61,998 nucleotides of DNA from Candidatus Aminicenantota bacterium (lineage in GTDB: Bacteria; Acidobacteriota; Aminicenantia; UBA2199), in NCBI GenBank assembly GCA_026393835.1, contig JAPKZK010000039.1, forward strand, positions 1 to 61,998, read 5' to 3'. Shown piece by piece: positions 8,308 to 17,400 of the stretch. The notes below the pieces were generated by a model, which was not told the DNA's origin, ran no database searches, and worked only from the letters and a program-made list of their open reading frames with translations. A program made the position numbers and the translations under genes. The first letter of the stretch is position 1; each line of letters starts with the position of its first letter.

Positions 8308-9319
8308 ATTCCCCGTATATTTCCCCGGTATATTGCTGCGCCCCCTCTTTATTTAAATGCGTGGGATCGGAGAAAAAACGGTTCTCATAAAATTTTAATT
8401 TCCAACCCTCCCGGGCGATCCTCACATTATTATATTCTTTTAAAAGTAATGCGTATTGCAGGGGGATTTCTTCATATTGCAGATACTGGCGCTCCCGGTA
8501 AGGCGGCTGGATCAGCAGCACCTTCACCCCGTGGTCCCGGGCCAGGTCAAAAAACATTTTGACATAGGGGTCAACAAAAGGGTCATAGGATGATGCTTTA
8601 TTGATGGATTCGCCGCTTCCGCCCCCGCCTTCCTCGGCGAAATCGTCCGGCAACGTGTTATTGGCTGCCACGGCCTGTTCTTCGATAAAATAGTAACCCC
8701 GATTTTCGATCATGCGGTTTAAAATGGCGTTGTTTTTCTTGCGAATGGAACGAATCCTGGCCGGCATGAAAATGCTGTCGAAGATATACCGCGCCGTATG
8801 AAATTTGTACATCCTGAAAGGGAAAATATAATTGAAAATAATGGCTTTATTGGCCATGTGTTTAAAGAGGGAGAGGATTTCCCCCGGTCTTTCCAGCCCC
8901 TGGACGGCATAATAATTATACAGGGTACAGGACCGGCAGCGGTTGATATATAATTGCATGACCACATATTGGGGCGGCGGGTTTTTCTCCAGGTAATCGC
9001 GCAGGACAAAGTAGGCCGAACTAATGGGCAGCCCGGGCAGAGCCAGGTTATATGAAAACGTCTTACCGCCATTTAATTCATCGAAATAGGTGGGGGCGAC
9101 CCCGGCCAGGATACGGCTGGTTCCCAGGAACAACACATTGTCCTTATCTTTTACATAATGAATTGCCCCGGACCGGATCATTTGCCGTTTGGTCTCGCAT
9201 ACCTGGGCGGCGCCGTCTTTGTATATTTTACCTGCCCTAAGGCCCACGTAATTCAACGCCGGGAGGAGCAGGGCCAATAAAAGAACCAGCAAAACCATTT
9301 TTTTCACGAACCGTTTCAT
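8285..9319 (-). CDS. SGNH-fold, membrane-anchored O-acyl transfer partner (AlgX/DltD-like)
   Basis: 344 residues. An N-terminal hydrophobic segment (VLLVLLLALLLPALNYVGL) anchors or exports the protein. The SGNH-type block I is FLGTSR at about residue 64-69, and the C-terminal catalytic pair is in DPTHLNKEG. VVMQLYINRC and KVLLIQPPY are the intervening strands. The ATG at 9319 has GAGG 8 nt upstream. It lies 138 nt downstream of an MBOAT gene on the same strand. MBOAT plus SGNH/DUF1574-like pairs O-acetylate surface or exported polysaccharides, the MBOAT moving the acyl group across the membrane and the SGNH protein finishing transfer. The polysaccharide substrate cannot be told from sequence. 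Confidence 0.7.
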   Translation of the reverse strand: MKRFVKKMVLLVLLLALLLPALNYVGLRAGKIYKDGAAQVCETKRQMIRSGAIHYVKDKDNVLFLGTSRILAGVAPTYFDELNGGKTFSYNLALPGLPISSAYFVLRDYLEKNPPPQYVVMQLYINRCRSCTLYNYYAVQGLERPGEILSLFKHMANKAIIFNYIFPFRMYKFHTARYIFDSIFMPARIRSIRKKNNAILNRMIENRGYYFIEEQAVAANNTLPDDFAEEGGGGSGESINKASSYDPFVDPYVKMFFDLARDHGVKVLLIQPPYRERQYLQYEEIPLQYALLLKEYNNVRIAREGWKLKFYENRFFSDPTHLNKEGAQQYTGEIYGEFKEAFLP

Positions 9320-9370
9320 ATCAATCCCTCATATCCGAGACCATAAAAAATTTGCCACCAAAAGACGGCG

Positions 9371-9437
9371 CACAAAGGCACAAAGAAACACCAAGGGGGT
9401 TATTATTAAAAAACCTTGGTGTCTTCGTGCCTTTGTG
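9371..9437. repeat. Long imperfect inverted repeat built of CACAAAGGCAC words
   Basis: Left arm 9371-9396 (period of about 10-11, CACAAAGGCACAAAG...) is complementary to right arm 9414-9437 (CCTTGGTGTCTTCGTGCC...) with one 2-nt bulge and few mismatches; the loop is about 17 nt. It sits between the MBOAT stop and the SGNH start, so it could form a strong hairpin in the shared transcript. The same word followed by GTGGCTATTTTCA also occurs at 2628-2645 and 13404-13431. Confidence 0.8.
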
Positions 9438-9457
9438 GCTATTTTCATTGCATCACC

Positions 9458-10960
9458 TTAAAACCGGAAATAGATAAAATTTTCAGCCCCGGCGTCGCCG
9501 AAGACCATAATCCACAAAATCAACGCCAAATAGAAACCCCAACGCAGGACCGGTTTTTGTTTCGCGATCGCCTGTTCGAAGGTATCGTCTTTGCGCAGCA
9601 GTTGAACCGACAGCATAAAACAAACGGAGATCGCGGCCACGGCCAGTTCTTTTTTCAATAACCCGAAATGCAGGGCGCCCAAGAAGCCGGAGAGGGTCAA
9701 GACTTTCGACCAGCCGCTGAAAAGATGGGTGACGATATAAAGCGCATCGGAAAGGGTGTCGGCCCTGAAAAATATCCAGGCAAAGGTGACGATGCCAAAA
9801 GTGAAAATGACCCGGAAACTGTTCCGGGTTAAAGAATCTTTTTTAATGCCCAGTGTTTTCCGTATTTTTTTCCTGGTTTTTTTCGTGGCGAAGGAAACCA
9901 CCAGGAAAAGGCCATGACAGGCCCCCCAGATCACGAACGTCCAACTGGCGCCGTGCCAGAGGCCGCACAACAGCATGGTACTGAGGATACCGACCATGTA
10001 GGCCCAGGTTTCGGCTTTTATTTTCAATAATTGCGGCCGTTTCAAATGCCGGGAAATGCTGTAGGCTATGGGCAGGAAAAGGTAATCCATTAACCAACCG
10101 GACAAAGAGATATGCCACCGTTTCCAGAACTCGCCGATGGATTTGGAGAAATAGGGCCGGTTGAAGTTTTCCACCAGGTCAAAGCCCAGCACTTTGCCTG
10201 CGCCCCGGGCGATGTCGGTATACCCGGAAAAATCGCAGTAAACCTGGAAAGCGAAATAGATTGTAGCTGCCATGAGGGCCAGGCCTTCGTAGTGGGTGGG
10301 GTTGCCGTATACTTTATCGACAAAGGCGGCCAACCTGTCGGCGATGACTAATTTCTTGAAAAATCCCCAGGCCATTAATTTCAGACCGTCGGTAACCCGT
10401 TGGTAATCGAAACCGGTCTCTTTACGAAATTGGGGAATAAGTGCACCGGCGCGGTCGATGGGACCGGCCATGATCTCGGGGAAAAAAGAAACATACAACG
10501 CAAAAAAGGATAATTGTTTTTCCGGTTCCCGGGTTTCGCGGTAGACATCGATGAGGTAGCTGATTTTTTTGAAGGTATAATAAGAAATGCCCACGGGTAT
10601 GAGGAGTTCGAGACCTTTTGCTTCCGCTAAGATATTAAAGGGTTTCAAAAGTGCGGAAATAGATTGGCTGAAAAAGTCCAGGTATTTGAGGGCGGCCAGC
10701 AGCCCGATGTTATGGATGAGGCCCAGCACCAGGAGTCTTTTTTTCCCGGCCTGTGTGGGGCAGGCGTCGATGCGCAGACCCAGGAAATAATCGATCAGTG
10801 TGGAGGCCGCCAGGATAATCACGTATTCGGGTTTGAAGCACATGTAGAAGTAGTACCCGGCGGCCAGCAGGAATAATTGGCGGAAACGGAAAGGTAGGCT
10901 AAAATATATGGCCACAACCACTGGGAAAAATACCAAAAATTGGAATGAATTAAATACCAT
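9458..10960 (-). CDS. MBOAT-family O-acyltransferase (AlgI-like)
   Basis: 500 residues, about 10-12 membrane segments, usual length for AlgI/PatA-type proteins. The family signature is clear: FWKRWHISLSGWLMDYLF and CGLWHGASWTFVIWG, the latter with the invariant histidine. Also present are YCDFSGYTDIARG and GFFKKLVIADRLA, typical of alginate O-acetylation AlgI homologues. It transfers acyl groups across the cytoplasmic membrane for polysaccharide O-acylation, with the SGNH protein encoded next on the same strand. The start ATG 10960 is 5 nt after the stop of the upstream ATPase-nuclease gene, so the two are almost certainly cotranscribed; a functional link to that gene is not obvious. Confidence 0.92.
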   Translation of the reverse strand: MVFNSFQFLVFFPVVVAIYFSLPFRFRQLFLLAAGYYFYMCFKPEYVIILAASTLIDYFLGLRIDACPTQAGKKRLLVLGLIHNIGLLAALKYLDFFSQSISALLKPFNILAEAKGLELLIPVGISYYTFKKISYLIDVYRETREPEKQLSFFALYVSFFPEIMAGPIDRAGALIPQFRKETGFDYQRVTDGLKLMAWGFFKKLVIADRLAAFVDKVYGNPTHYEGLALMAATIYFAFQVYCDFSGYTDIARGAGKVLGFDLVENFNRPYFSKSIGEFWKRWHISLSGWLMDYLFLPIAYSISRHLKRPQLLKIKAETWAYMVGILSTMLLCGLWHGASWTFVIWGACHGLFLVVSFATKKTRKKIRKTLGIKKDSLTRNSFRVIFTFGIVTFAWIFFRADTLSDALYIVTHLFSGWSKVLTLSGFLGALHFGLLKKELAVAAISVCFMLSVQLLRKDDTFEQAIAKQKPVLRWGFYLALILWIMVFGDAGAENFIYFRF

Positions 10961-10965
10961 AATAC

Positions 10966-12507
10966 TCAGACGCCGACCATGACAATGGTTTTATCATTAT
11001 AAACCGTTTCCTGCCAATACAGTTTCTCTTCCCACGGGATATCCGCGGGATCGAAAATGACCAGCCAGCCTTTTTTTAATCCCAGGCGGTCAAGGTAGCG
11101 GTCTAATTGTTCTTTACCGTCTTCTATGGTGAAGCGGTCCCGTTTGATTTTCAGTTCCAGGGCAAATTCCTCTTGCCGGAATTTTATCAATATATCGAGT
11201 CGTCCGTTTCCCGCCGCCATTTCGCGGACAATCTCCCCACCGGAATTGACGACCCGGTGCAAAAAGGCCATTAATAATAAATGGTGGGCCGATTCTTTAT
11301 ATTCATACCGGCCGAGCCAGGCGCCGCTGTTCCTGCGGTAAAATTTCTGGAACTCTTTCAAAAGCTTTTCCATATTCAACGTACCGTCGGCGTTGATAAA
11401 CCAGGGAGGTTGTATCTCCTCCGGGATGGATTCTTGTAAGGGAGAAGCCATAATACGGGTGATAATTTCCGTATAAATGGGGTTGGCAAATTTCAAAGGC
11501 GAAGTTGATGAAACTAAACCCAAATCCCTGACATAAAGGATATCGTCGTCGAAGATATCGATGGGCAGGTTATCGCCGTTAATAATGGCCTGGATAATCT
11601 TTTTAACGCGGTCTTCTCTTAATTTATCCGCCAGGCTGTCCAGGTGGGTATCTCGTCGTTCGATCAATTCCTTGCGGGCCTGCCGTACAGTGTCCATGGT
11701 AATAGGTAGGGAATAATTATCCTTGAGAATCCAGGTCACCACCTGGCGGGCCAGGGCATTGGTAAGCCAGGGTTGACCGTTCCCCAGGCGGTAAATTTCT
11801 TCTTTTACCTCCGGGGGAAACACCTGCCCGGTTTCCTGGCCATGCTGGTCCAGCAGATCGAAAGTCTCCTCTTTACTGAAATTTTTTAAAACCAGCGAAT
11901 CGGATTTGATATTAAAAGGAGAGGCAGTGCCCAATGAGCGCCTGCCCTGGGTTACCTGGGCTTTATATTCCCGTACATCGCGGACCCCTACCAATACCAC
12001 CGAAGAAGGGAAACTCCCGGGCCTGGATTGATAGCCGTCGCGGAATTGCCGCAGCGCCGAAATCAAAACGTCGTCCAATAAGGCATCGATTTCATCGATT
12101 AGCAGGACGATAGGTTTTTGTTGGGATTCACTCCATTTTTCCAGGTAACTTTTTAAATCCAGGTATGTTTTCCCTTCGGGATTTTCCGGTCTGTAGTTTT
12201 CGGGCAATTGTTGTTTAGCGGCGCTGTAAATGCTGCCGATGAAGATTTCATTAGCTTTTTCCACGGGAATGCTGGCTACTCCGGCCCGTTCCACCGAAGC
12301 AACCAACGCAATGAACTTCCCTTCCGCGTTGAGTTCGCGGGTTAAGGCGTGCAAATAAGTGGTTTTACCGGTTTGCCGGGGGGCGTGCAGGGTAAAATAA
12401 AGCTCTTGATCGATTAGTTCTTTCACCTCGGTTAACCGTTTTAAAGGGTTCACCATGTAATGCTTACCCGGGAAACACAATCCCGCGGTATTGAACCGTT
12501 TAGACAT
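10966..12507 (-). CDS. AAA-like ATPase fused to a PD-(D/E)XK nuclease domain
   Basis: 513 residues, soluble. The N-terminal family signature is FNTAGLCFPGKHYMV. Walker A is LHAPRQTGKTTYLHAL (about 40-55) and Walker B IVLLIDEIDALLDD (about 133-146). A winged-helix-like middle follows (LGNGQPWLTNALARQVV). The C-terminus has the restriction-like core GNGRLDILIKF...ALELKIKR with the expected D-(x)n-ELK active site. ATG 12507 has AAAGGAG 6 nt upstream. Such archaeal-type ATPase-nuclease fusions occur in many copies in some bacteria and are of unknown function, with proposed roles in mobile-element control. It is the first gene of a minus-strand run leading into the MBOAT and SGNH genes; upstream lie the 21-bp arrays. 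Confidence 0.8.
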   Translation of the reverse strand: MSKRFNTAGLCFPGKHYMVNPLKRLTEVKELIDQELYFTLHAPRQTGKTTYLHALTRELNAEGKFIALVASVERAGVASIPVEKANEIFIGSIYSAAKQQLPENYRPENPEGKTYLDLKSYLEKWSESQQKPIVLLIDEIDALLDDVLISALRQFRDGYQSRPGSFPSSVVLVGVRDVREYKAQVTQGRRSLGTASPFNIKSDSLVLKNFSKEETFDLLDQHGQETGQVFPPEVKEEIYRLGNGQPWLTNALARQVVTWILKDNYSLPITMDTVRQARKELIERRDTHLDSLADKLREDRVKKIIQAIINGDNLPIDIFDDDILYVRDLGLVSSTSPLKFANPIYTEIITRIMASPLQESIPEEIQPPWFINADGTLNMEKLLKEFQKFYRRNSGAWLGRYEYKESAHHLLLMAFLHRVVNSGGEIVREMAAGNGRLDILIKFRQEEFALELKIKRDRFTIEDGKEQLDRYLDRLGLKKGWLVIFDPADIPWEEKLYWQETVYNDKTIVMVGV

Positions 12508-12729
12508 CTGCAGCTCCTTTGTTTCTTTATTTATCGGCGCCTTTATTTTAACAGGATTTTAAAGGAAACGCAAATCGAAAAACAAACAAAAGCAAGCCCA
12601 CGGAACACACGAAACACAAGGACTAAGACAAGAAAAACATATGTCCACAGATTACGCAGATTTCACTGATTGACACTGATTTTTGTTTATTGTCATTTTT
12701 CATAGAGAATCCCGGTGCGGAAATAGTCA
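12508..12729. repeat. Intergenic short-period words before the 21-bp arrays
   Basis: Includes CACGGAACACACGAAACAC (12599-12617) and an ACAGATTAC/CACTGATT array (12644-12685) similar to 1102-1128. No gene or clear promoter is identified, apart from A/T-rich sequence upstream of the minus-strand ATPase. Confidence 0.6.
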
Positions 12730-13003
12730 CGGCAGATATAAACTTGGCCCCGGCAGATGAAAACTTGGCCCCGGCAGACGTAAACATGGCGCCGGCAGTT
12801 TTAAACATGACGCCGGCAGGCTTAAACATGGCGCCGGCAGACTTAAACATGACCCCAGCAGTTTTAAACATGGACCCGGCAGACTTAAACATGACGCCGG
12901 CAGTTTTAAACATGGCCACGGCAGACTTAAACATGGGGCCGGCAGTTGTGGAAAATGCCACAGTCGTTGTATGATTGCACAGCGTCTGTGTAAAATGCTG
13001 CCA
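12730..13003. repeat. 21-bp tandem array A (about 13 units, CGGCAGACTTAAACATGGC-type)
   Basis: Twelve units of exactly 21 bp beginning CGGCAG, most reading CGGCAG-NNTT-AAACATG-NNNC, plus a final partial. Units alternate between ACTT and TTTT variants, giving a 42-bp higher-order period. The last three units drift into the GTTGTG-AAATGC type found in array C, and the array ends in CTGCCACCAAGACACCAAG, the same 3' flank as array C. Since 21 is a multiple of 3, several frames stay open; I do not regard them as genes. Confidence 0.9.
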
Positions 13004-13051
13004 CCAAGACACCAAGGCACCAAGTTTATTTCTTCGCGGGTCACTGCCCAA

Positions 13052-13366
13052 CGGTCAGGTATGAATGTCCAATGGTAAGGTACCAATGTCCGATGGTAAG
13101 GAATGAATGTCCGACGGTAATCCATCGATGTCCAATGGGAAGGTACCAATGTCCGGTGATAATCTGTCAATGTCCGCTGGTAAGGAATGAATGTCCGTTG
13201 GTAATCTGTCACTATCCAATGGCAAGGAACCAATATCCGTTGGTAATCTGTCAATGTCCGACGGGAAGGAATCAATATCCGTCGGTAATCTGTCCTTATC
13301 CGATGGGAAGGAATCAATATCCGTCGGTAATCTATCAATATCTGGCGGTAAGGAATGAATGTCCGG
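13052..13366. repeat. 21-bp tandem array B (15 units, GGTAAGGAATGAATGTCCG-type)
   Basis: Fifteen consecutive units of exactly 21 bp with consensus TGGTAA-(GGAATG or TCTGTC)-AATGTCCGN. The two variants alternate, so there is a 42-bp higher-order repeat. Most units match the consensus at about 16-19 positions. The sequence is unrelated to arrays A and C on either side, but the period is identical. Confidence 0.92.
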
Positions 13367-13430
13367 CCGGAACTATATTCACCGTAACAATTATTCCTTT
13401 TCTGTGGTTCCTCTGTGGCTATTTTCACAG

Positions 13431-13934
13431 CAGTTGTGGCAAATGCCGGAGCATCTTTGGCAAATGTCAAAACACTTGAGGCAAATGACACAACGCCTGG
13501 GGTAAATGCCGCAGCGGTTGTGGCGGATGACACAGGAGTCGTGCAAGATTGCACGGGACTTGTGCAAGATCGCACGGCGTCCGTGCAAGATAGCACGGGG
13601 CTTGTGCAAGATCGCACAGCGGTTGTGCAAGATAACACAAGGGCCGCGTATGATAGCACAGCAGTCGTGTAAGATAACACGGGGCTTGTGCATGATCGCA
13701 CGGCGGTTGTGCAAGATAGCGCGGGACCTGTGTATGATCGCACGACGGTTATGCAAGATCGCACGGCGTCCGTGCGAGATGACGCGGGACCTGTGTATGA
13801 TCGCACGGCGGTTATGCAAGATCGCACGGCATCCGTGCGAGATGACGCGGGGCTTGTGAATGATTGCACGGCTGCTGTGCATGATCGCACGGTGTCTGTG
13901 TAAGATAGCACGGCAGTGATGTAAAATGCTGCCA
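13431..13934. repeat. 21-bp tandem array C (24 units, GTTGTGCAAGATCGCACGG-type)
   Basis: Twenty-four units of exactly 21 bp. Most contain a small inverted repeat CGTGC-AAGATC-GCACG, so each could form a 5-bp stem with 6-nt loop. A 63-bp higher-order repeat is visible at 13742-13846. The first five units are a more diverged GGCAAATGC type. The array is followed by CCACCAAGACACCAAG and a CGCGGTCCTTCGCG word, as in other gaps. Confidence 0.92.
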
Positions 13935-14032
13935 CCAAGACACCAAGAAGTTTTTTATTCGCGGTCCTTCGCGTTCTTAGCGGCACACTGTCCGGAGGGA
14001 AAGAATTTATGCTGGCCAGTTCCATATTCACC

Positions 14033-14120
14033 GTTAACCATTAACAATTGACAATTAACAATTATCCCTTTTCAACTTCCTCAAGCGGGAATCGGGCAGA
14101 CACGGGGGTCTGCCCCTACG
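14033..14120. repeat. Left copy of the inverted repeat bracketing the kinase-SIR2 operon
   Basis: 14033-14068 is a 36-nt sequence rich in AACAATTA words. It is the exact reverse complement of 24118-24153. It is followed here by a hairpin with arms GGGCAGA (14094-14100) and TCTGCCC (14109-14115) and then CCTACG; the right copy has the same elements in the same relative order (arms GGGTAG/CTACCC). The hairpin word also occurs alone at 50782-50803. Confidence 0.85.
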
Positions 14121-14279
14121 GAAAGGAATTGTTACTGGCATGTCGCCATCATTTCTCAGGGAGATTTTTTCCTGGTCATCGAAGACGATAGTTGCTCTGT
14201 GGAACGATTTTTTCATTTGTCCCAAACTCCACTATGGCTCTGCGATTTAGATACAAATTAATTAAAAATTAAAAAAAGC

Positions 14280-14308
14280 TTGACTTTTCTTACTGAATAA
14301 CTTAGCAT
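14280..14308 (+). promoter_or_regulatory. Promoter of the kinase-regulator-SIR2 operon
   Basis: TTGACT (14280-14285), 17-bp spacer, TAGCAT (14303-14308), about 100 nt before the kinase start. Unlike many promoters in this window it gives a leader, which carries a 21-codon frame (14343-14408). Confidence 0.55.
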
Positions 14309-14342
14309 CAAATCTTAAATAACCTGGAGATGTATCTTGAGT

Positions 14343-14408
14343 ATGAGAGGCGAAATCATGGGTTTTTACAGCAGACGAAGCAGCGACCGGATGGGAAGGA
14401 GACTTTAG
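14343..14408 (+). CDS. Possible 21-residue leader peptide upstream of the giant kinase
   Basis: ATG 14343 opens a 21-codon frame (MRGEIMGFYSRRSSDRMGRR plus L) whose TAG lies one base before the kinase ATG, with the kinase's AAGGAG site inside its last codons. A GGAG sits 13 nt upstream, which is far for a ribosome site. Such an arrangement could couple or gate kinase translation. It may also be chance. Confidence 0.25.
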   Translation: MRGEIMGFYSRRSSDRMGRRL

Positions 14409-14409
14409 C

Positions 14410-17400
14410 ATGCTTGATGAGGAATTGCTTAAGGAATTTGAAAAAATTGCACTTTTAATGCAAAACAATTGTCTCGACAGGCATGAAGATCAGTGTTTAA
14501 AGGCCAATTACGAAATAAGATCGATGATAATCATCGAATTACAGGGAGCCAGCCTTTTATGTTATGGGGATAAAAGCGGATATTTCTGGATTGTCCACCG
14601 TGAAACCGGAACCTATAAGCCAATAGAACATACCGGGGTCATCGATACCCTTGATTATAAAATTTTACCGGGTAACCAGGTCTTATTGTTTGCGGTTGTC
14701 CGTTATAAAGGAATATTTGTATATCGAATCGAAATAACTGGAAATGAAATCTATTGTCGTGAAGAGGGAATAATTTTTGAAACCCATGAATATATCCATT
14801 TTTTCTATCCTCATATCGTTATCAATACGGACCATACAATCATTCGTTCCGAAGTGTGGGTTGGCCTGGACAATGGAAAATTCTTTGTGCTTGAGAATGA
14901 ATGCCTAAATAAGAAAAAATGGGAAGAAAAATACCGACTTGACTTACCGTATACCTTGAGTGGATGCGCCGTCGATATAGACCCGGAGATGCCCCATGGA
15001 CAGTGTAACTTTTTTATCGGTAATTCCAAGGGGGATATTTTTTGCCTTGAATTCGATAACATGGACCGGGTGAGTTTCCCGGCATCCCGAAAGGAACTGG
15101 AAGATAAGAGAGCGGTAACCATCCACGGCGCGTTTTTTGAAAAGATGATTCCTCTTTCCGATTACAGGAGAGGCACCGCGAAGGAAGAACTCTTTTATAA
15201 AGATTTTTCCGGGTGCCTGACCCTGACCGGGAACAAAGCCGTATGCATTTATTTCAAGAAAGAAAAAGGCAAAGGGCACATCCATACCCGCAACAAAGTT
15301 TTTACAGATCAATTGCTCGACATTGAATGTCTTCCCTTTGATGATTTTTGTTGGACCGTAGTATCCGATTATAAAAAAAGGCTTCATTTCATTAAAAATG
15401 TAACGGATATGGCCCCCCGGGGAGTTAAAATAGAGGCGATCTTTGACGGTGAATTTACTTCCATTGTCCTCGAGGATCGAATCTTTAAACTTTGTACCAT
15501 TCCAGTATTTGATGAAATGGATGGTTACCCACATTTGAAGTTTCGGGGCTACCTGGGAATGGGAAATCATACCGTAGTCCCCATCGATATCTATGATTAC
15601 GAAGGAAAATTGAATGAAGCCCGCGAACTTTTTTCCCGAATAGTTACGGAAAGCGAAGAAACTGACCTAATTGAAAAAGGGGACAACGAGCATATATTGA
15701 TCATTATCGAAAAGATATTGGACTTTTTTCGCACCCGATCCTCCCGGACTGCAGTAAAATTGCTCCTTTTGAATTTGATGACACACATGGTCGGTGAATT
15801 TTGTAAATTAACCCTTTCCGATACTTTTTCAAAGATTTTTTATAAAATTATCGATAATGAAAGAATCGATTTGATTCAAAAAGCCAGTGGCTTTTTAACG
15901 CGGCTGGGAAAGCGTCATCCTGGTTTCGAAGCAACGATTAATGAGTTCCACACCCATATTAAAAAGTTTATTCTGGATGGGGCCAGTTATTCGGAAAAAT
16001 CTGAAAATCTAAAACAATTATGGGAATATGGCGAAGAAACCGGGAATTGGTTCGATTCTATTGTCTATCGCGGGATATTGTATCACCGACAATATGACCC
16101 GGCGGCCTGTTTCCAATTCGATAAAGATGTCGATGGCGAAATTACTCGCATCGTTCCATTTAAACCGTTTACATTTATTATTTCCACATCAAAAGGCAAA
16201 TTATTCATAGCTGACTTCCACTCCAAACATAAAAGGCTTGTGCTGGAATATAAAAAAAATCGGGACAGCCCGGATACCGTTTTGAAAATTAACAATATCT
16301 ACCTGGGAAAAGAATATCTATTTATCTTTCCCTCTGCTCCCTTCATCGTAGTTAAACACATCGCAGAATTAGAATCCTCTCCTACGGTGATAGAAGTGGA
16401 GGGGCAGGATGAGTGTTGTCTCCGTATCCCGGGTGAAGGGAACTATGGTACCGCAGTCTGCCAGATGCCGTGGGTTGAAGAAAAAGGGGATGAATGTTTT
16501 GTCGGCGCCAACCAGGGAGATATATTCTATATGAATCCTTCCGATCAACGCATCATAAATATAACAGAAGGCTCTCCAGAAAAGACTGCTATATTGGATT
16601 TGAGATCCTTTCTCGCCGGGGGACGGCATTTTATCGCCGCAGCTGGTAAAAACGGGGAGATAAAAATATATGAATATTTCCATGACAGAACAACAAGACT
16701 CGATCATATAAAAAATATCCCAGTAGACACCAATGCTGTCAATCGTTTGCTTGTTTTATTCAAAGAAGAGAATAACTTAATGAGACATCCACTGGTGATA
16801 GCCGGTACAGATTCCGGGAAATGTTTCGGTATCCGATTAATGATCGATCAAAATGATAATGTGGAAAATTTTAAATATATTTATGAATGGTGTTATCAAT
16901 GTGATAAAGCCGTTAAAGGAGTTCATTCTTTTTCCCTGGCAAAGGGATATAATTATATCTTAATTTTTTCTATGGATTCTTATCTGCATTTTCTGGAGTG
17001 GGATGGAATTTGTGTCAACACGGTTTATATGAACTCTCCGCTTCTCCAGGGATATATGGAAAGTTCTTGGGAAGATAAGGATACAAAACAGACTTATCAA
17101 AATGCATATGCCGCCACCATGGATAATAAATTGCTAAACATACGTTTTTTTATCCGGGACAGATTAATGGAGGAAATTGATGCGTGTTTCTCTGGAGAAA
17201 AAAAGGAATATGAGAAATTTAAAGAAAAAGATGCAGAAGTTCTGCTTTTACAGTTTAAAACCATCAGTATTCGAGAACTCCACTTCAAGATACGTTATTA
17301 TCTTAAAAGTAAAGACTTTAATTCCCCCGACCAGCTTCTGGAAGAAATCGAGCAGATTCTCGATCGGGGTAAAACCGAATTAGACAGCGATACATTGATT

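Noticed and set aside
12730..13934. CRISPR array
   Set aside because: Units are contiguous, 21 bp long and all diverged; there is no constant repeat with unique spacers and no cas gene in the window.
12727..14031. A 434-codon open frame on the minus strand spanning all three 21-bp arrays
   Set aside because: Several other frames over the same arrays are also open. Since 21 is divisible by 3, stop-free frames are expected in such repeats. There is no ribosome site, and the frame also runs through non-repeat intergenic words.
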